Assembly: GCF_026013475.1 (NCBI RefSeq)
Contig: NZ_JAPDPH010000007.1
Coordinates: forward strand, 1 to 64,000
Length of the DNA stretch: 64,000 nt
Direction of reading: 5' to 3'
Origin: Micromonospora yasonensis
Lineage (GTDB): Bacteria; Actinomycetota; Actinomycetes; Mycobacteriales; Micromonosporaceae
The notes under the pieces are model-generated. The model was given only the letters and a program-made list of their open reading frames with translations, ran no database searches and was not told where the DNA came from. Both the position numbers and the translations under genes were made by a program. Of this stretch, positions 32,619 to 41,046 are shown piece after piece (position 1 is the first letter of the stretch; every line of letters starts with the position of its first letter).

Positions 32619-35600
32619 TCAACAGGTGCCGGGTCGGAGGGCGAAGTCGGTGGTGAGCGTCTTGCCCGCCTTGATACTCACCTTCTGGGACTGCGGGACC
32701 CAACCGTCGCGGGCCACGATGACCTCGATCGGGTTGGCGCCCGACGGCGCCCAGATGGCGTACTTGCCGTTGGCGTCGGCCTTCAGGGTGAACGTCCAGC
32801 CGCCCCTGCCGTTGACCTGAACGGTGGCGCCGCGCAGGGCGGCGCTGTTGCCCTGACAGTCGATGCCGGTGACGGTGCCGGTCAGCTTGCCCCAGTCCTT
32901 GGGCGGGTTGACCACCATCGTCACGTCGATCGGCGCGACCGCGTACGGGGTGTCGGACTTGATCCCGAGTTGCGCGGTGTAGGTGCCGGGCTGCTCCACC
33001 TCCGCCGAGGTGGCGTCGAGCGAGACGTCCACCGTGACGCTCTGTCCAGGCTGGAGCGTCGCCGTGGTGGGAGACGCGGACAGCCACGGTACGTCGGTGA
33101 CGGTGGCGCACTGGTCGAAGCCGGGCAGCAGTTCGCTTTCCGGCGTCGGGGTGAACCCGCCGGTCGATCCACCGACCTTCACGAACCCGCACGCCGCCCC
33201 GGCCCGGTAGCGGGCGAAGTTGGCGTTGGGCAGCGCCGACCAGGAGTTGGCCGCCGGGTCGTACGCCCAACCCTGGTTGGTGACGATGGTGGAGTTGTTG
33301 ATGACACCCGTGGACAGCAGGAGCAGTCCGTTGGCGGTGTCGGCGGCCACGCCCCAGAAGTCGACCGGCAGGTCGGCCAGCTGGGTCCAGGTGTTGGTGC
33401 CCGGGTTGTAGCCGTAGGTGCTCTTCAGGGTCGTCGGCCCGTTACCGCCGGCGCAGTAGACCGTGCCGTTGATCCCGCCGCAGCCCTGCCAGGCGACGGC
33501 GACCGGGTACGGCGCGACGGTGGTGAACGAGTCAGCTCCCGGGTTGTACCGGACGACCGCGTTGGACTTGGCGCAGTTGCCGTCCACGCACCCGCCGACC
33601 AGGTAGATCTGGCCGTCGGCCACCGCGATGCCAGGGGCTGCCCGCGGCGCCGGGTTGACCGCGGCCCGGGTCTGCCAGGCGTTGGTGGCGGGGTCGTAGG
33701 CGTACACCTTGCTGGACGTGTTACCGGCCGTGTCCCAGCCGCCGAACACGTACAGCTTGCCGTCGACAAACGCCGCCGCCGGCTTCTCCAGCGCCGCCGG
33801 CAGGTCGGCGATCCGGGTCCAGGCGTTCGTCGCCGGGTCGTACACGTAGCTGTTGGCGAGGTTGGCGCTGCCGGAGACCCCGCCCACCGAGTAGACCTTG
33901 CCGTCGTACGCGGCCACGGCGTTATCCATCACCGGGACCGGGTAGTTGGCGGTGTTGACCCACGGCGGCGCGTACGGGGACGGCTCGACCGGGTCACCGG
34001 CCTTGTTGTCGCCCAGCCAGCCGATCGACGTGCCACTGCCCTTGACCAGGTTGTTCTGCAGTGGCGCGCCGCGCGGCCCGAGGATCTCGAAGCCGCCGCG
34101 CCGCTCGGACAGGTCGACGGTGGCCGGCGCGTTGCCGGTGTTGGTGATCGTCGTCTTCACCGTCGACTTCTGCCCGAGCGTCTGGGTGCCGGTCAGCGAC
34201 GGCGGGGTGATGGTCAGCCGGCCGGCCTTGAGCAGGTAGTCGGCTCGGTTGCTTTGGTCGGCCGCGACGTTCACGGTGGAGGTGACCGACCCGTAGTTGC
34301 TCTTCGCCGCCGTGAACGGGTGCTCCCCGCTCAGCGACGAGAACATCCAGTAGAAGCCATCGCCGAGGTTGCCGTCGTCCGGCGTCGCCGCGGTGGTGGC
34401 CTTCTCGGCCGGCTTGTCCACGCTGGTCACCGTGGCGCCGTTCAGACCGCCCGAGATGTTGCTGTCGAGCACCTGGCCGAGCACGAGTCCACCGGGGATC
34501 GGGTCGCAGGACCGGTTGACGACGGAGAAGTTGTCGACCTCCCACCACCAGGCGTAGGTGGCCTGGTGGTGGAACCGGATCCGCACGTCGGCGTGCCCGC
34601 CGGCCTGCGGGATCTGGACCTCCTCGAGCACCGGGCCACGGCGGCTGGTGGTGGTCCAGTTCGAGGCGATCACCCAGGTGTTACCGCCGTCGAGGCTGAA
34701 CTCGACGTTGGCGAAACCGTTGAGTGCCCGGTAGTCGCTGTTGAACCGCAGCACCGGCGACGGCACGGCGGTCAGGTCCAGCGACGGGGTGATCAGGTCG
34801 GAGTCGACGGGCTTGCCGGAACCGGCCGCATCGGTGTCCACGATCGCGTACTTGCCGGTGCCGCCGGTGAGGTTGCCCCGGTTGCGCGGGTCGGTGAACA
34901 CCCAGCCGCCGTTGGCGGTACGGTTCACCACGTTCCAGCCCTCCGGGGTCGTCCCCGACTCGAAGGACTCGGTGAGCACCGGGGTGCCGTAGTTGAACTT
35001 GTAGCCGGCGGCGGTGCAGGTGTTCTCGACGGAAAGGTCGAAGTTCTTCACCTGGTCGCCGTCACCGACGGTGATCTGCGCGGCGCCCTGCTGGTACGCC
35101 GGGTACATCGCCTTCACGGTGAGCCCATACTCGCCGGCCGGCAGGTCGACGGAGTACGCGCCGGTGGCGGGATCGGTGAACACCGGTCCGCCCGGCTTGC
35201 CGGCCACGTCGATCCGCGCGTACAGCGGCCAGCCGTGCCCGGAGCCGTCCTTCACCACGCCGGAGACCTTACGGGCCGGTACGGCGTCGAGGGTGAAGTT
35301 CGCGGTCACGCTGCCGCCGTCGGTGACGGTGACCGTCTGGGTCTTCGGCGCGAAGCCGAACGCCGATGCGGTCAGCTCGTGCTGCCCGGCCGGCAGGCTC
35401 AGCTTGTAGCCGCCCTGGTCGTCGGTAACGGTGCCGCTGCCGCCGACGCGCACGGTAGCGCCGGCGATCGGCGCGCCGCCGGACTTGGTGACCTTGCCGG
35501 TGACCTCACCGTGCGGCCCGGCGACGCAGTTGGGGAACTTCATCGCCCCGACGCGGGTGTGCCACGTAGCGGAGCTGGTGGTGGTCAGGTACTCGGAGGT

Positions 35601-37181
35601 GAACCAGAAGGTGCAGCCGTCGGTCGGGTCCACCGACATCGAGCTGTAGTCACCCCAGCGGGCCGCCGAGTGGGTCTGCGCGCCCGTCCCGGCGATCAGC
35701 GTCCGCTCGCTCTGCCCGAGCTGGCCGAGCGGGTCACCCGAGAGCCGGCCGGCCATCCGGATCGACGGGTACGAGGTGCTGCTCGACGCCGAGTAGCCGA
35801 AGGCGATGTTGCCGGAGACGTCCATCGCGCCGCTGGACATCCAGCGGTGCTCGGCGTCCGGCGCGTAGGTGCCCTGCTGGTTGATGCGCCAGTCGGTGGG
35901 CGAGCTGCTCTGCAGCTCGTACCACCGGATGCCGGCGTGGTCCGTGCCGTCGGCGTCGACCGTGTGGTTCAGCACGATCGAGGCGTGGTCGCCGAAGTTC
36001 CGGTAAGCGGCCCGGTTCATCAACCGGTCGGCGATCGCGTCCAACCGCGCCGAGGTGCCCTGCTGGGGGACGCAGGTGCGGGCGTAGTTGCACATGTTCG
36101 AGTCGAACGGCGCGGTTTCCAGGTAGCGGCTCGGGGCCAGGTTGTTGCCGAATGTGGAGTTTGCCGGGTTGCCCCAGTCAACTTTGAAGTCCCACATAAG
36201 CAACCGGTCCGTGGGCGAGATGCCCCACGCGTCGTCGTCGAACATGACGAACGGGTTCGGCGCCCCGGCCGACGGGGCGAGACCCTCCGAGTCGGACGGC
36301 AGCAGGCCACCGAAGTCCGGTCCGAGGTGGAAGTACACCATCCGGGCCGCCTGGCCGGAGAGCATCTTCTCCCGCTCGAACGCCACTGCGCCGGCACCGA
36401 CGAACGACGGCGCGAACTCGTTGGCCGTCATGTAGTAGGCGTCCGGCCAGATCCCGAACTTCGGGTAGTCGTTCATCCGGGTCTGGTGGTACAGGAAGTC
36501 GTACCGGTAGAAGGCGCCGGTCGGGTCACCGGTCTGCGAGATGGCGATGCACTGGTGCATGCCGGACGACCCGCCGGGCAGGGCGAACTGGGTGAGCATC
36601 CACCGGTCGGCGGCCTCGTCGTAGAGCACGACGGGGTCGCCGTCGTTGCGGGTCTCGCAGGGTCCGCCGAAGCCCGACCAGATGGCGTTGCCGGGCAGCG
36701 GTCCGAGCAGCAGGCTGCCGGTCTTGCTGTAGACGGCGTAGTGCAGGTTCACCATCTGCACGTAGTGGTTGGGCCCCACGTCGCCGTTGGTGTCCGGCGG
36801 CAGCACCCCGTCGATGTTGCCGACGCCCTCGAAGTTGGCGGCGAACTCAGGTACCTGAGACGCGGTGAAGCCTCGCTGCACGGCATCGCTTCCCGCCTTG
36901 GCGGTCAGCTCCGCCGCCTGCCGGTCGAGCGATCGAGCGGGCTGTACCGCATTTGCCGATACCTGTCCATCTTTTTGTTTCGGAGCGATTTCGCGCAGTT
37001 TCCGAGACAGGTCATGTTTGGCGGCTTGGCGCACTTCGGCCTTTGCGGCCGGGCGGGCGGGAGCGGCGGATTCGGGGCCCACGGGTTGGGCGACCGCTGG
37101 TAGAGCGCCGAGGAGCAGGGCTGCGGTGGCCAGAACGGCGACCGGCCCGGCCCTCAGCAGTCCATTTCGCGTCTTGCGCAT
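32619..37181 (-). CDS. 1,520-residue secreted multidomain protein (carboxypeptidase-regulatory and Kelch repeats)
   Basis: Signal peptide at 1-32 (MRKTRNGLLRAG, hydrophobic core, AVAQP). About 100-560 form a beta-rich domain with VLPPDTNGDVGPNHYVQMVN, YPKFGIWPDAYYMTANEF and AARWGDYSSMSVDPTDGCTF, probably a propeller; no protease triad is visible. Then follow carboxypeptidase-regulatory-like domains (GEVTGKVTKSGGAPIAGATV and two more), a MAM/jelly-roll-like domain (LTESFESGTTPEGWNVVN), Kelch-type repeats (SYVYDPATNAWTRIADLPAA and similar), a BACON-like Ig domain (WLSASPTTATLQPGQSVTVD), and a last regulatory domain. ATG 37181 has AGGAGG 10 nt upstream. It is likely a surface adhesin or polymer-binding protein. 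Confidence 0.88.
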   Translation of the reverse strand: MRKTRNGLLRAGPVAVLATAALLLGALPAVAQPVGPESAAPARPAAKAEVRQAAKHDLSRKLREIAPKQKDGQVSANAVQPARSLDRQAAELTAKAGSDAVQRGFTASQVPEFAANFEGVGNIDGVLPPDTNGDVGPNHYVQMVNLHYAVYSKTGSLLLGPLPGNAIWSGFGGPCETRNDGDPVVLYDEAADRWMLTQFALPGGSSGMHQCIAISQTGDPTGAFYRYDFLYHQTRMNDYPKFGIWPDAYYMTANEFAPSFVGAGAVAFEREKMLSGQAARMVYFHLGPDFGGLLPSDSEGLAPSAGAPNPFVMFDDDAWGISPTDRLLMWDFKVDWGNPANSTFGNNLAPSRYLETAPFDSNMCNYARTCVPQQGTSARLDAIADRLMNRAAYRNFGDHASIVLNHTVDADGTDHAGIRWYELQSSSPTDWRINQQGTYAPDAEHRWMSSGAMDVSGNIAFGYSASSSTSYPSIRMAGRLSGDPLGQLGQSERTLIAGTGAQTHSAARWGDYSSMSVDPTDGCTFWFTSEYLTTTSSATWHTRVGAMKFPNCVAGPHGEVTGKVTKSGGAPIAGATVRVGGSGTVTDDQGGYKLSLPAGQHELTASAFGFAPKTQTVTVTDGGSVTANFTLDAVPARKVSGVVKDGSGHGWPLYARIDVAGKPGGPVFTDPATGAYSVDLPAGEYGLTVKAMYPAYQQGAAQITVGDGDQVKNFDLSVENTCTAAGYKFNYGTPVLTESFESGTTPEGWNVVNRTANGGWVFTDPRNRGNLTGGTGKYAIVDTDAAGSGKPVDSDLITPSLDLTAVPSPVLRFNSDYRALNGFANVEFSLDGGNTWVIASNWTTTSRRGPVLEEVQIPQAGGHADVRIRFHHQATYAWWWEVDNFSVVNRSCDPIPGGLVLGQVLDSNISGGLNGATVTSVDKPAEKATTAATPDDGNLGDGFYWMFSSLSGEHPFTAAKSNYGSVTSTVNVAADQSNRADYLLKAGRLTITPPSLTGTQTLGQKSTVKTTITNTGNAPATVDLSERRGGFEILGPRGAPLQNNLVKGSGTSIGWLGDNKAGDPVEPSPYAPPWVNTANYPVPVMDNAVAAYDGKVYSVGGVSGSANLANSYVYDPATNAWTRIADLPAALEKPAAAFVDGKLYVFGGWDTAGNTSSKVYAYDPATNAWQTRAAVNPAPRAAPGIAVADGQIYLVGGCVDGNCAKSNAVVRYNPGADSFTTVAPYPVAVAWQGCGGINGTVYCAGGNGPTTLKSTYGYNPGTNTWTQLADLPVDFWGVAADTANGLLLLSTGVINNSTIVTNQGWAYDPAANSWSALPNANFARYRAGAACGFVKVGGSTGGFTPTPESELLPGFDQCATVTDVPWLSASPTTATLQPGQSVTVDVSLDATSAEVEQPGTYTAQLGIKSDTPYAVAPIDVTMVVNPPKDWGKLTGTVTGIDCQGNSAALRGATVQVNGRGGWTFTLKADANGKYAIWAPSGANPIEVIVARDGWVPQSQKVSIKAGKTLTTDFALRPGTC

Positions 37182-37415
37182 CAGGCGACGACCTCCTAGC
37201 TGACGGCGGCCGCGGGTGCTGGCCGCCGAGTGACGCAGTGTCAGGAAAACCGCAGGTAGGCGGCATCCTGCGATCATCGTCGATGTGTATCGATCTTCTC
37301 TCAAGCCCAGAAGCTGGGCAGATATGAGGCAAAACCGGTCCAATATCGAGCTTCACGTTTGAACGATTCACCGCTGATGTTGACCAGCCCTCGCGCAAGT
37401 TGATTTCCTTCTCCC
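37182..37415. promoter_or_regulatory. Divergent control region of the large secreted protein and wHTH gene
   Basis: A 234-nt AT-richer region between the two divergent starts. It includes TTGACC at 37380-37385, a possible -35 for the plus-strand regulator. No gene is seen inside. Confidence 0.4.
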
Positions 37416-37925
37416 ATGAGCAGTCCTGGGGGGGATTTTGACGAGCAGCCGGTCATACTCTGTGTGACCGCCGACCGCAGCAAGCGGGCACAAGTGGCTC
37501 GGCTCATGAGCGGCAAGGGCGTCGTGCTGATGTTCCCCGACCTGCAGGCGGTCCGCACCTTGCTGTTCGACGACACCGGCGCCTCCGCGGCCCGCGAAAC
37601 GGATCCGGTGGCCCTCGGGCGCCTGGTGGTCGACCAGCAGCGGCAACAGGCCAGCTGGGCCGGGCGCGCCCTCCCCCTGACCCGGCTGGAGCGAGACGTA
37701 CTCACCGCCCTGGCCAACCCACCCCTGCGCGTCTGGACATATCAGCAGCTCTACGAGCGGGTCTGGGGGGCGGACTACCTGGACGACGCGGCAGCCGTCC
37801 GGTCCACCGTCAAGCGACTGCGTGCCAAGCTCCGCGAGGCGAACGCCACCATCGCGGTGGAGGCCGCACGGGGTGTCGGCTACTCCCTGGTGGACACCAC
37901 CTCGCACGGTCGACACTGGTCGTAG
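37416..37925 (+). CDS. Orphan OmpR/PhoB-type winged-helix regulator without a receiver domain
   Basis: A 169-residue DNA-binding protein. The C-terminal domain (about 75-165) is a PhoB/OmpR winged helix: LPLTRLERDVLTALANPPLR, VWTYQQLYERVWGADYLDDA, then AAVRSTVKRLRAKLREANAT and the wing VEAARGVGYSLVDT. The N-terminal ~70 residues (VILCVTADRSKRAQVARLMS) resemble the first part of a receiver but lack its phosphorylation Asp and Lys region. Control is therefore probably not by phosphorelay. It is divergent from the secreted-protein gene, its likely target. Confidence 0.8.
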   Translation: MSSPGGDFDEQPVILCVTADRSKRAQVARLMSGKGVVLMFPDLQAVRTLLFDDTGASAARETDPVALGRLVVDQQRQQASWAGRALPLTRLERDVLTALANPPLRVWTYQQLYERVWGADYLDDAAAVRSTVKRLRAKLREANATIAVEAARGVGYSLVDTTSHGRHWS

Positions 37926-38040
37926 GCTGCGGCCCGTCGGACGCGACGAGAGAGCCTGCCTCGCACAGCGGGCGCCCCGCCGGGACCGGTCGTGGTTGGT
38001 GCCGACCTAGACGCAGCACGGTAGGCACCGCCGGTCGCGG

Positions 38041-38046
38041 TAGGTT
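38041..38046 (+). promoter_or_regulatory. -10 element TAGGTT, leaderless start for the AlkD-like gene
   Basis: TAGGTT lies 8 nt before ATG 38055, and no ribosome-binding site is seen. Confidence 0.45.
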
Positions 38047-38054
38047 GCACAGTC

Positions 38055-38765
38055 ATGGCCACGACTGCGGACGTCCGTGACGAACTCGCCAGCCTCGCCG
38101 ACCCGCGCCGGGCGCAGGGAGTGAGCCGGTTTCTGCAGATGATTCCAGGCGGATATGGCGAAGGCGACCAGGCCATCGGCGTCTCCGTGCCGGAACAGCG
38201 CAGGGTGGCCGGCCGGTACTGGCGCGAACTCTCCCTGGCCGAAACGGCGATGCTGCTGAAGAGCGGCGTGCACGAGGAGAGGCTGACGTCACTCTTCATC
38301 CTGGTACGAAAGTTCACCAAGGGGGACGCGGAGGAACGGGGCAAGATCTTCAGCATTGTCCTGGCCAACACCGGCCGCATCAACAACTGGGACCTGGTGG
38401 ACTCATCCGCGCCGTACATCGTCGGCCCCTGGCTGATCGACAAGGACCGGAGTGTCCTGGATCGGCTGGCCGAGTCGAGCCTGCTCTGGGACCGGCGGAT
38501 CGCCATCATGGCAACTCTCGCCTTCATCAAAGCCGGCGATTTCCATTGGACCTTCCGGCTCGGTGAACGGCTTCTGCGTGACCCACACGACCTCGTCCAC
38601 AAGGCGGTCGGCTGGATGCTGCGCGAGGTCGGCAACCGTGACAGAATGGCGGAGGAGGACTTCCTGGCCCGGCATTACCGGGTCATGCCACGGGTCATGC
38701 TGCGGTACGCGATCGAAAAGTTTGAACCGCAGCGACGCAGGGAGTACCTCTCCGGCCTGGTCTAG
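38055..38765 (+). CDS. DNA alkylation repair protein (AlkD-like HEAT repeats)
   Basis: A 236-residue all-helical protein matching the DNA-alkylation-repair (PF08713) family: QMIPGGYGEGDQAIGVSVPE near the N-terminus, LFILVRKFTKGDAEERGKIF, INNWDLVDSSAPYIVGPWLI, LLWDRRIAIMATLAFIKAGD and VHKAVGWMLREVGNRD. These correspond to the HEAT-like repeats with the conserved Trp-Asp and Arg DNA-contact region. It probably removes alkylated bases. Base composition is less GC-biased than its neighbours, so recent acquisition is possible. Confidence 0.9.
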   Translation: MATTADVRDELASLADPRRAQGVSRFLQMIPGGYGEGDQAIGVSVPEQRRVAGRYWRELSLAETAMLLKSGVHEERLTSLFILVRKFTKGDAEERGKIFSIVLANTGRINNWDLVDSSAPYIVGPWLIDKDRSVLDRLAESSLLWDRRIAIMATLAFIKAGDFHWTFRLGERLLRDPHDLVHKAVGWMLREVGNRDRMAEEDFLARHYRVMPRVMLRYAIEKFEPQRRREYLSGLV

Positions 38766-38987
38766 ATGGATGGAAGCATGGTGCGAAAGATTTTTGCCGG
38801 CGCAGTCCTCGCCGCAGTGCCGGTTGTCTACATCTCCGTCGTCGTGCTTTATAGAACACCCCTCGCCGATGAGTTGAATTCGTTGGCGAGTGGGCCGGTC
38901 GACGAATTCGCGCCCCTTATCTTCATGGGCGGGATGCTGGCTTCTGTTGTTGCGTTCGGGTGGCTGATGAGAAGCGGCAACTCATAG
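38766..38987 (+). CDS. Small two-helix membrane protein
   Basis: A 73-residue (or 69 from ATG 38778) protein with two hydrophobic helices: KIFAGAVLAAVPVVYISVVV and FAPLIFMGGMLASVVAFGWL. It starts on the base after the stop of the AlkD-like gene, and GGATGGAAG lies before the second ATG, which is the likelier start. Lower GC than average. No family recognised. Confidence 0.55.
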   Translation: MDGSMVRKIFAGAVLAAVPVVYISVVVLYRTPLADELNSLASGPVDEFAPLIFMGGMLASVVAFGWLMRSGNS

Positions 38988-39088
38988 GGTCACGGCTTGT
39001 CAGTGGTGTCCTGATTGGCAGCGTTCCGTGCCGGGATTGCCGACCTTGCGGTAGGGATTGACTGCGGCGTCAGTGGGAAGGCCGCACC

Positions 39089-40240
39089 ATGGCCGCTCTG
39101 CGGGGGTCGGGCCGCCCGGCGGAGCGCTCCGGCCGGGCACGGGTGCTGCCGGCCGTACGGCGTTTTCTCGCCACCCGGCAGTTGGCTGCCGTTGCGGTGG
39201 TGTCGGTCCAGGCGGGGCTCGCCACTGCCGCCGCCTGGATCATCGCCATGGATTTCCTCGGCCGCGACGCGCCGGTCTTCGCACCCGTGGCCGCTCTCGC
39301 CACCATCGCCTCCGCGACCGGGCAACGCACCAGGCAGACCGTGGAACTACTCATCGGCGTCGGGCTGGGCATCACGGTGGCCGACATTCTGCTCTACTTC
39401 ATCGGCAGCGGAGCGTGGCAGATCGCCGTGGTCGTCTCCAGTTCCGTCGCGCTCGGCCTGTTGGTCGCCGGCCGCAGCGGTGCCCTGGTCAGTCAGGCCG
39501 GCGCCACCGCCACGCTGTTCGCCACACTGGCCGGGAACCAACGCAGCCTTGAGCTACCCCGCATCATCGACGCCGCGGTGGGCACGTCGATCGGCTTTCT
39601 CGCCGTGGCGCTGCTCCTGCCCCTCGACCCGTTGGGGGCCGTCGACCGGGCCGCCAAACCGTTCTTCACTCACCTGGCCGCCGCCATTCACACGACCGCC
39701 CAGGCCCTGGCCACCGGCGACCGGGACCGGGCCATGCGAGCGCTGGACAGCTTCGACGAGGTCGCCATCGACTCCACGCGCCTCAACGAAGCCTTGCGGG
39801 CCGCCGAGGAAAACGTGACCATCGCCCCGTGGTGGCGCCGCCGGCGCGACCGCTACCGGCAGTACCGTGCGGCCGTCGATCAACTCGACGGCTTCACCAC
39901 CGACATCCGGGTGATGATCCGCCGGATCGCCACCCTGCTCGAATACCGCGAACCTGTCCCGCGCCCGCTGCACCGGGCCGTCGACACCCTCGGCGATGCC
40001 CTGGCCCACCTCCACCGCGATTGCACCACCGCCCAGCCATCAGGACGGACCCACCAGTGCGTTCTCGAAGCCGCACGCCTGGCCGGCTACGCCGACAGGC
40101 ACCAACCCTTCCCGTTCGGCGAGGCCGTCGTTCTGCAGATCCGTAGCGCCGCCAGCGACCTGCTGCGCGCCGCCGGCGTCACCCCCCAGCAGGCCAACCG
40201 CCTGGTCCGCGAAGCCGCAACGAAACCGGACGGCCGGTAA
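39089..40240 (+). CDS. FUSC-family membrane protein (aromatic-acid-exporter-like)
   Basis: A 383-residue protein. The N-terminal ~170 residues form six membrane helices (RQLAAVAVVSVQAGLATAAA, RDAPVFAPVAALATIASATG, IGVGLGITVADILLYFIGSG, AGATATLFATLAGNQ and others) of the FUSC family, followed by a helical cytoplasmic domain. FUSC proteins export aromatic acids or act in envelope stress. ATG 39089 follows GGGAAGG. It stands alone in the plus direction before the convergent VOC gene. Confidence 0.85.
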   Translation: MAALRGSGRPAERSGRARVLPAVRRFLATRQLAAVAVVSVQAGLATAAAWIIAMDFLGRDAPVFAPVAALATIASATGQRTRQTVELLIGVGLGITVADILLYFIGSGAWQIAVVVSSSVALGLLVAGRSGALVSQAGATATLFATLAGNQRSLELPRIIDAAVGTSIGFLAVALLLPLDPLGAVDRAAKPFFTHLAAAIHTTAQALATGDRDRAMRALDSFDEVAIDSTRLNEALRAAEENVTIAPWWRRRRDRYRQYRAAVDQLDGFTTDIRVMIRRIATLLEYREPVPRPLHRAVDTLGDALAHLHRDCTTAQPSGRTHQCVLEAARLAGYADRHQPFPFGEAVVLQIRSAASDLLRAAGVTPQQANRLVREAATKPDGR

Positions 40241-40288
40241 CTGACTGGAGATACCGATTGAGGTCCGCCGTCCGGCCCCTCGTGGCGA

Positions 40289-40675
40289 TTACTTCGGCTG
40301 CACGATCTGGATCAGATTGCCACACGTGTCATCGAACACGGCGGTGATGACCGGCCCCATTTCTACGGGCTCCTGCGTGAACAGCACACCGAGCTGCCTC
40401 AGCCGGTTGTGTTCCGCGGCGATGTCGTCGACGGCGAACTGCGTGAGGGGGATGCCGTCGCTGACCAGGGCCTCTTTGAACGCCTTGGCGGCCGGGTGCG
40501 CGTCGGGCTCCAGCAACAGTTCGACACCGTCCGGCTGATCGGGCGAGACAACGGTCAACCACCGGTACTCACCCACCGGCACCTCGGTCTTCTTCACAAA
40601 GCCCAGCACCTCTGTGTAGAAGCGCAGCGCCTTGTCCTGATCATCGACGTATACGCTGGTCAGGTTGATCTTCAT
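40289..40675 (-). CDS. VOC family (glyoxalase/bleomycin-resistance-fold) protein
   Basis: A 128-residue vicinal-oxygen-chelate protein: INLTSVYVDDQDKALRFYTE, GEYRWLTVVSPDQPDGVELL, QFAVDDIAAEHNRLRQLGVL and AVFDDTCGNLIQIVQPK. The usual first metal His (H in H-V-x-L) is replaced by Ser-Val, so it may bind rather than convert its ligand. Its start lies inside the end of the ArsR gene (35-nt overlap), so both are made from the leaderless ArsR promoter. Confidence 0.9.
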   Translation of the reverse strand: MKINLTSVYVDDQDKALRFYTEVLGFVKKTEVPVGEYRWLTVVSPDQPDGVELLLEPDAHPAAKAFKEALVSDGIPLTQFAVDDIAAEHNRLRQLGVLFTQEPVEMGPVITAVFDDTCGNLIQIVQPK

Positions 40676-40961
40676 GGCATCTCCTGTCGGATTCGGGCCG
40701 GAGCCATCGCTCGGCGATGGTCTGCAACGGCCGGATATCGATGTGGTGGAACTTGTAGCGGCCCTGCCGGCGGGTGACGATCAGGCCGGCGGCCTCCAGG
40801 ACGTCAAGGTGCTGGGAGATCGCCTGGCGCGACGACGTGATCTGGTGCCTGGTGGCCAACCGGCCACAGATCTCGAACAGGGTCTGACCGTCACGTTCGG
40901 TCAGCTCGTCGAGGATCTGCCGGCGGGTGGGGTCGGCCAGTGCCTGGTACAGGTCACCCAT
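40641..40961 (-). CDS. ArsR-family repressor (autoregulated)
   Basis: A 106-residue winged-helix regulator: LYQALADPTRRQILDELTER, TSSRQAISQHLDVLEAAGLI and TRRQGRYKFHHIDIRPL. It lacks the metal-binding Cys motif and resembles the SdpR-like subgroup that accompanies VOC or SRPBCC proteins. It begins 7 nt after the -10 box TATTGT, so its mRNA is leaderless. A 10-bp-arm palindrome fills its promoter spacer, which strongly suggests autorepression. Confidence 0.9.
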   Translation of the reverse strand: MGDLYQALADPTRRQILDELTERDGQTLFEICGRLATRHQITSSRQAISQHLDVLEAAGLIVTRRQGRYKFHHIDIRPLQTIAERWLRPESDRRCHEDQPDQRIRR

Positions 40962-40971
40962 GCAGCCCACA

Positions 40972-40995
40972 ATAGGCAAGCGACAGCTTGCCTAT
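40972..40995 (-). promoter_or_regulatory. ArsR operator: palindrome between -35 and -10
   Basis: ATAGGCAAGC (40972-40981) and GCTTGCCTAT (40986-40995) form a perfect inverted repeat around GACA. On the minus strand it overlaps TTGATA (-35, 40998-40993) and TATTGT (-10, 40974-40969) and fills the 18-nt spacer. The start codon follows 7 nt later. Confidence 0.8.
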
Positions 40996-41046
40996 CAAGA
41001 GGGCATGGTCGGCGCTTGAGCGAAGCGTACGGACGGTGGCGATGGT

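Noticed and set aside
32601-37103. A 1,500-codon open frame antisense to the large secreted protein gene
   Set aside because: It is a GC-rich shadow frame: low-complexity Arg/Gly/Val/His-rich product, no domain, no ribosome site. The minus-strand product has clear domains and a signal peptide.
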